From positions 62,001 to 126,000 of the forward strand of contig DATIYT010000083.1 in assembly GCA_035517495.1 (NCBI GenBank): 64,000 nt of DNA. Direction: 5' to 3'. The notes under the pieces are model-generated. The model was not told where the DNA came from. It did not search any database and saw only the letters and a list, made by a program, of their open reading frames with translations. Of the stretch, positions 60,224-64,000 are shown one piece after another; position 1 is the first letter of the stretch; every line of letters begins with the position of its first letter. The stretch comes from DASZHJ01 sp035517495 (lineage in GTDB: Bacteria > Pseudomonadota > Alphaproteobacteria > ATCC43930 > CGMCC-115725). Both the position numbers and the translations under genes were made by a program.

Positions 60224-61132
60224 ATGTCAAAGGGTCAATTTCACGGTATCTACCCAATGCTTTACACCTTCTTCAATGCCGAGGGCGGTCTCGACCGTGT
60301 CGCGATGCGCCGGCAGGTCAACGCCTGCATCAAGGCGGGCGCCCACGGAATAGCGATTTTGGGCATCGTCGGCGAATTCAACAAAATGGACGTAAGCGAG
60401 CGCCTCCGCGTACTGGAGTGCGTTGCCGAGGACATCGGTGGCCGGGTGCCGCTGGCGGTAACGGTGCCGGAACCCGGCATCCCCGGACAGGTCGCCTTCG
60501 TGAAAGCCGCGGAACGGGTCAAGGCTTCCTGGGTGATCCTGCAACCGCCGCCGGTCAAGGGTGTCCCCGAGAGCGAGCTGGTGCGGTTTTTTGGTGCGGT
60601 CGCCGAAAAGGCCGCGGTTCCCGTGGCGATCCAGAACAACCCGGTCAATCTCGACGTTTGGCTGACGAACGCGGGATTGAAGACACTCAATCGGAACCAT
60701 CAAAACGTTTGCCTGCTCAAGGGCGAGGCTCCCGTCACCGCCGTTCAGCGCACGATCGAGGAAACCGACGGTGCGTACGACGTGTTTTGCGGTCTCGCCG
60801 GAAAGGAGATGCCCGCGAGCCTTCGCGCCGGCTGCGTCGGCTGCGTCCCGGCTCCGGACTGCATCGATCTTCAAGTCCGCCTCTACAACGCGATGCGGAC
60901 CGGTACGACGGAAGGGGAGGCAGAGGCGGAGCAGATCCATCGCGGCATCCTGCCGCTGCTTCACTTCATGACTCATTCACCCGAACACATGCTGTGCTAC
61001 GGGAAGCGGTTCATGGCGCGACGGCTGGGTCTCGCGGAGATACATCCACGGCAACCCTGCATTCAACCCACGCCTTTCGGAATGCAGGTTGCAAACCGGT
61101 ACGGTGCCGCATTGCTGGATCTGCCGCATTAG
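60224..61132 (+). CDS. Dihydrodipicolinate-synthase family lyase with altered catalytic triad
   Basis: 302 aa, DapA-fold class I aldolase/lyase. Schiff-base lysine K166 in VCLLKGEAP. In DapA the GTTGE loop and YNxP Tyr form the proton relay; here they read GIVGE (residues 47-51) and Q137-NNP, so both Thr and the Tyr are absent. This excludes lysine synthesis and points to another 2-oxoacid lyase or hydrolyase. ATG at 60224 is 32 bases after the permease stop. A small hairpin ACTCG-cggt-CGAGT (61140-61153) follows. Co-transcribed with the transporter and probably working with the dehydratase at 54823. Confidence 0.89.
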   Translation: MSKGQFHGIYPMLYTFFNAEGGLDRVAMRRQVNACIKAGAHGIAILGIVGEFNKMDVSERLRVLECVAEDIGGRVPLAVTVPEPGIPGQVAFVKAAERVKASWVILQPPPVKGVPESELVRFFGAVAEKAAVPVAIQNNPVNLDVWLTNAGLKTLNRNHQNVCLLKGEAPVTAVQRTIEETDGAYDVFCGLAGKEMPASLRAGCVGCVPAPDCIDLQVRLYNAMRTGTTEGEAEAEQIHRGILPLLHFMTHSPEHMLCYGKRFMARRLGLAEIHPRQPCIQPTPFGMQVANRYGAALLDLPH

Positions 61133-61198
61133 GTCGCAGACTCGCGGTCGAGTTGGAAAATCGAAGCGGCTGCCCCGCATCGAACTCGGCCCGTTGCT

Positions 61199-61777
61199 TC
61201 AATCCGTTTTATTCAGTGACTCGATGCGTCGGTCAGGCAGAAGCCAGGCGAGGGCAATGGTCACGTACAACATGATCGCAATCCACGGCTGAACGAACGC
61301 GAGTAGGATAGCGATGGCGTATAGAGCTAGCGAAATGATGCCCTTGCGGTCGTGGCCCACCGCGGTTGCGAGCGTCGAGCTTGGTCCGTTGCACGCGACA
61401 AGCGCCCACTCCAACAACAGGTAACCAAACGCCGACATGGCCAGAACCATGCCGTATGCCGCCGTCGGCAGGGCTTGGAACCCGGCTTCATCGATCCAGC
61501 GAATAACAAAAGGTACGAGCGACATCCAAAAAATGAGGAACAAGTTTGCCCATAGAACCCGCCCATCGACCCGCGATGCCGCGTGCAGCATGTGGTGATG
61601 GTTGTTCCAGAATATGCCGACGTTCACGAAGCTCAGAACATAGGTGAGCAGGATCGGAAGGCCCGACAGCAGCGCGGCCAGGGTTGCGCCCGGCGGTACC
61701 TTAATCTCCAGCACCATGATGGTTATGATGATGGCGATAACGCCATCGGTGAATGCTTCGAGCCGTTCGGTTCCCAT
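61199..61777 (-). CDS. TMEM175-family (DUF1211) membrane protein, probable cation channel
   Basis: 192 aa, about five to six helices. The family's pore helix signature RLEAFTDGVIAIIIT (F-S/T-D motif; Thr replaces the common Ser) is present at residues 4-18. The bacterial relatives are small K+ channels of tetrameric form. Start ATG at 61777. It follows the GS-like gene on the same strand (51 bases), with no evident functional relation. Confidence 0.88.
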   Translation of the reverse strand: MGTERLEAFTDGVIAIIITIMVLEIKVPPGATLAALLSGLPILLTYVLSFVNVGIFWNNHHHMLHAASRVDGRVLWANLFLIFWMSLVPFVIRWIDEAGFQALPTAAYGMVLAMSAFGYLLLEWALVACNGPSSTLATAVGHDRKGIISLALYAIAILLAFVQPWIAIMLYVTIALAWLLPDRRIESLNKTD

Positions 61778-61828
61778 ATTCGGTCTCCCATCCAGCAGGG
61801 ATGATATGGAACCGCGGGGTCGCCTCGA

Positions 61829-63136
61829 TCAAGCGTCGAGCGTGTGATCCCGCTCCCACTGCGAGATGTGGGAAGCGTAGCTCTTCCACTCCCTGAGTTT
61901 GAGCTTGGTGTAACTATCGACGAATTCGGCACCGAAGCCGTCGCGCAACACCGGGCTCTTCTCGAAGAGCCGGATTGCATCCAAGAGATTCTCGGGAAGT
62001 CGGCGGAGATTGGCGATGGTGCGACCCTCGGTATACATGTTGACGTCGAGCCGTTTGCCGGGGCTGCGGCGGTTGGAAATCCCGTCGAGGCCCGCGGCGA
62101 GAACGCCGGCCTGCAGCAGGTATGGATTGGCGGCGCCATCCGCCAAGCGGAGCTCGAAGCGGTCCTTGTCGGGAATTCGCACCATGTGCGTTCGATTGTT
62201 GCCGGAATAGCTGATTGCGTTGGGCGACCAGGTCGCGCCCGAGAGCGTGACCGGCGCATCGAGGCGTTTGTAGCTGTTGATGGTGGGATTGAAGATCGCG
62301 GCGAGCGCGGGCGCCGAGTTCAAGATGCCGCCCAGGAAATTGTAGGCGAGCGCCGAGAGACCGAGCTCACCCTTGGGATCGTGGAAAAGATTCTTGTTGC
62401 CGCCGGCGTTCCATAACGACACGTGCGCGTGACAGCCGCTGCCGGTCAATGTCGCGAATGGCTTTGGCATGAAAGTCGCGCGCAGGCCATGCTTCTCCGC
62501 GATAGATTTGACCATGTACTTGAAGAAAACGTGACGATCGGCCGTGACCAGGCAGTCACCGTAGAGCCAATTCATCTCGAATTGCCCGTTGGCGTCCTCA
62601 TGATCGTTCTGATAGGGCTCCCAGCCCAGCGCGATCATGGAATCGCAGATCTCCCGGATGACGTCGTATCGGCGCATGAGTGCCGCCTGGTCGTAGCAGG
62701 GCTTTTCCTGCGTGTCCCTGATGTCGCCGACCTGCGAGCCATCGGGCGCCAACAGAAAGTATTCGCACTCGACCCCGCTCTTCATGCGGTAGCCGAGCTT
62801 CTTGGCCTTGGCGATCTGACGCTTCAGAGCCACGCGCGGCGAGGCCTCTACTTCCTTTCCGTCCATCCAAAGATCGGCCGCCAGCCACGCAACCTCGGGC
62901 TTCCAGGGCAGAACCATGACGCTCTCGGGGTCGGGCACCGCGAACATGTCAGGATCGGCCGGCGTCATATCGAGCCACGTCGCAAAGCCCGCGAAGGCGG
63001 CGCCCGCCCGCTGCATCTCGTCGATCGCCTGGCCGGGCACTAGCTTCGCGCGGAGCACGCCGAAGAGATCGACGAAGCTGATGAGGAAGTATTTGATCTC
63101 GTTGGTCTGCGCGAAATCCGCCAGGCTCTTGACCAT
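61829..63136 (-). CDS. Type III-like glutamine synthetase/gamma-glutamylmethylamide synthetase (GlnT/GmaS)
   Basis: 435 aa. Conserved residues: SGVECEYFLLA, HEDANGQFEMN, GSGCHAHVSLW, NNRTHMVRIP. The length and the placement directly after a glutamate-synthase-like FMN gene reproduce the GlnT cluster of rhizobia and the gmaS-mgs cluster of methylamine users. ATG at 63136 with AGGAGGGG upstream. Either it makes glutamine, or gamma-glutamylmethylamide in the N-methylglutamate pathway; sequence alone does not decide. Paralog of the ligase at 32007. Confidence 0.91.
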   Translation of the reverse strand: MVKSLADFAQTNEIKYFLISFVDLFGVLRAKLVPGQAIDEMQRAGAAFAGFATWLDMTPADPDMFAVPDPESVMVLPWKPEVAWLAADLWMDGKEVEASPRVALKRQIAKAKKLGYRMKSGVECEYFLLAPDGSQVGDIRDTQEKPCYDQAALMRRYDVIREICDSMIALGWEPYQNDHEDANGQFEMNWLYGDCLVTADRHVFFKYMVKSIAEKHGLRATFMPKPFATLTGSGCHAHVSLWNAGGNKNLFHDPKGELGLSALAYNFLGGILNSAPALAAIFNPTINSYKRLDAPVTLSGATWSPNAISYSGNNRTHMVRIPDKDRFELRLADGAANPYLLQAGVLAAGLDGISNRRSPGKRLDVNMYTEGRTIANLRRLPENLLDAIRLFEKSPVLRDGFGAEFVDSYTKLKLREWKSYASHISQWERDHTLDA

Positions 63137-63192
63137 GCTCCCCTCCTGCTTCTGATGCCGCCGGTGTCGAATTCCCCTGCCGCGACGAACTG

Positions 63193-64000
63193 TTAAGCGC
63201 CGCCTCGGCCGGGAATCCAGTCGGTCCCGGCAAGGGGCACACCCGCCATCGCGGCGGCCTCGATGGTCAGCGCCGCGAGATCCTCGGGCTCGAGATTATG
63301 TAGATGCGATTTTCCGCAAGCGCGCGCGAGTGTCTGCGCCTCAAGCACCATGGTCGAGAGATAATTCCGGACGCGTTGTGCCGCCAAGCTGGGATCGAGA
63401 CGCGCCTCCAACTTGGGGTCCTGCGTGGTCACGCCGACGGGGCATCGGCCGGTTTGGCAGTGGTGGCAATAGCCGGGCGCGGTTTCGAGCTTCGCGTAGT
63501 CCTCGAGGAAGAGCGGGGCATTGCAATTGAGCGCGATCAGCGCCGCGGTGCCGATCGAGACGGCATCGGCCCCGAGCGCCAGAGCCTTCGCGACATCGGC
63601 GCCGTTTCGAATTCCACCCGAGACGATCAGTTGCACTTTGCGATGCATGTCGAGCTCTTGCAAAGCCTCCACGGCCTGGCGCACGGCTGGGAGAGTGGGA
63701 ATGCCCACGTGCTCGATGAAGACTTCCTGTGTCGCGCCCGTCCCGCCCTGCATGCCGTCGACGACCACCGCATCGGCGCCGGATTTGACCGCGAGCGCCA
63801 CGTCATATTTGACGCGAGTCGCGCCGACCTTGACGTAGATCGGCTTCTCCCAATCCGTGACTTCGCGCAATTCCGCGATCTTGATCTCGAGATCGTCAGG
63901 GCCGGTCCAGTCCGGATGCCGGCACGCGCTGCGCTGGTCGATGCCGACCGGAAGCGTGCGCATGCCGGCGACGCGCTCGGTCACCTTGAGGCCGAGCAGC
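63193..64000 (-). CDS. FMN-binding glutamate-synthase-like protein (GlxD/MgsC type), 5' end beyond the window
   Basis: C-terminal 268 or so residues of a GltB FMN-domain protein. Seen: ADAVVVDGMQGGTGATQEVF (FMN phosphate site), IVSGGIRNGADVAKALALGA, and the Fe-S cysteines in YCHHCQTGRCPVGVTTQ. The frame is open to the window edge. Upstream of GlnT/GmaS with 56 bases between. In the N-methylglutamate pathway this would be the synthase subunit that makes N-methylglutamate; in rhizobia the same arrangement is called glx. Confidence 0.88.
   Translation of the reverse strand, partial: LLGLKVTERVAGMRTLPVGIDQRSACRHPDWTGPDDLEIKIAELREVTDWEKPIYVKVGATRVKYDVALAVKSGADAVVVDGMQGGTGATQEVFIEHVGIPTLPAVRQAVEALQELDMHRKVQLIVSGGIRNGADVAKALALGADAVSIGTAALIALNCNAPLFLEDYAKLETAPGYCHHCQTGRCPVGVTTQDPKLEARLDPSLAAQRVRNYLSTMVLEAQTLARACGKSHLHNLEPEDLAALTIEAAAMAGVPLAGTDWIPGRGGA

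Noticed and set aside
1..64000. CRISPR array, IS element, prophage, rRNA or tRNA gene
   Set aside because: No regular spacer repeats, transposase or integrase motifs, or structural RNA cores were recognised on reading both strands.

Overview
This is a gene-dense, GC-rich stretch (by eye around 60% GC or more) of a bacterial chromosome or large replicon, most likely from an alphaproteobacterium of the Hyphomicrobiales/Rhodospirillales type. The grounds are the large number of periplasmic-binding-protein transporters, the many twin-arginine exported binding proteins, a glutamine synthetase III (GlnT/GmaS type) followed by a glutamate-synthase-like FMN protein as in rhizobia and methylotrophs, and an intergenic palindrome at 10369-10404 resembling rhizobial intergenic repeats. 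I see no rRNA, tRNA, CRISPR array, insertion sequence or phage gene.

Layout. 0-6.3 kb: a polyamine-type binding protein cut by the left edge, a Rieske oxygenase, a flavodoxin-fold quinone reductase, a small lytic transglycosylase, an unlisted 52-residue lipoprotein, a disulfide-type flavoprotein and an exported hypothetical protein. 6.3-13.2 kb (minus): a seven-gene operon with a three-subunit HcnABC-like flavin dehydrogenase, a UbiD-type decarboxylase and an NMT1/SsuABC-type transporter. 13.4-21.8 kb: amino-acid ABC transporter parts around a D-2-hydroxyacid dehydrogenase and a phthalate-dioxygenase-like Rieske protein, with an XRE-cupin regulator. 21.7-30.8 kb: a polyamine-type ABC operon flanked by two isopenicillin-N-synthase-like oxygenases, then a TRAP transporter. 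30.8-34.6 kb: a Rieske oxygenase plus glutamine-synthetase-like ligase, divergent from a second D-2-hydroxyacid dehydrogenase. 34.6-40.8 kb: a two-component flavin monooxygenase (HpaB/HpaC-like) with its own FAD-synthetase paralog and a DCC-LMF1 fusion, divergent from a LysR regulator. 40.7-51 kb (minus): an eight-gene operon with a peptide-type ABC transporter, two paralogous binding proteins, a trimethylamine-dehydrogenase-like flavoenzyme and a class V aminotransferase. 51.2-61.1 kb: a GlpD-like flavoprotein, TauD- and PhyH-type oxygenases, an enolase-superfamily dehydratase, and a second polyamine-type ABC operon ending in a DapA-family lyase. 61.2-64 kb: a TMEM175-type channel, then GlnT/GmaS and the 3' part of a glutamate-synthase-like gene.

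How it works together. The pattern repeats: a solute uptake system is packed with one or two oxygenases or flavin oxidases acting on the imported compound. Substrates are probably small amines, N-methylated or amino-acid-like compounds, carboxylates and sugar acids, but none can be named from sequence alone. Only two regulators are visible: XRE-cupin, probably acting through a duplicated palindromic element at 13288 and 14960, and LysR. The most interesting candidates are the GS-like/Rieske pair, the HcnABC-UbiD operon, and the monooxygenase operon that carries a FAD synthetase lacking the riboflavin-kinase motif.
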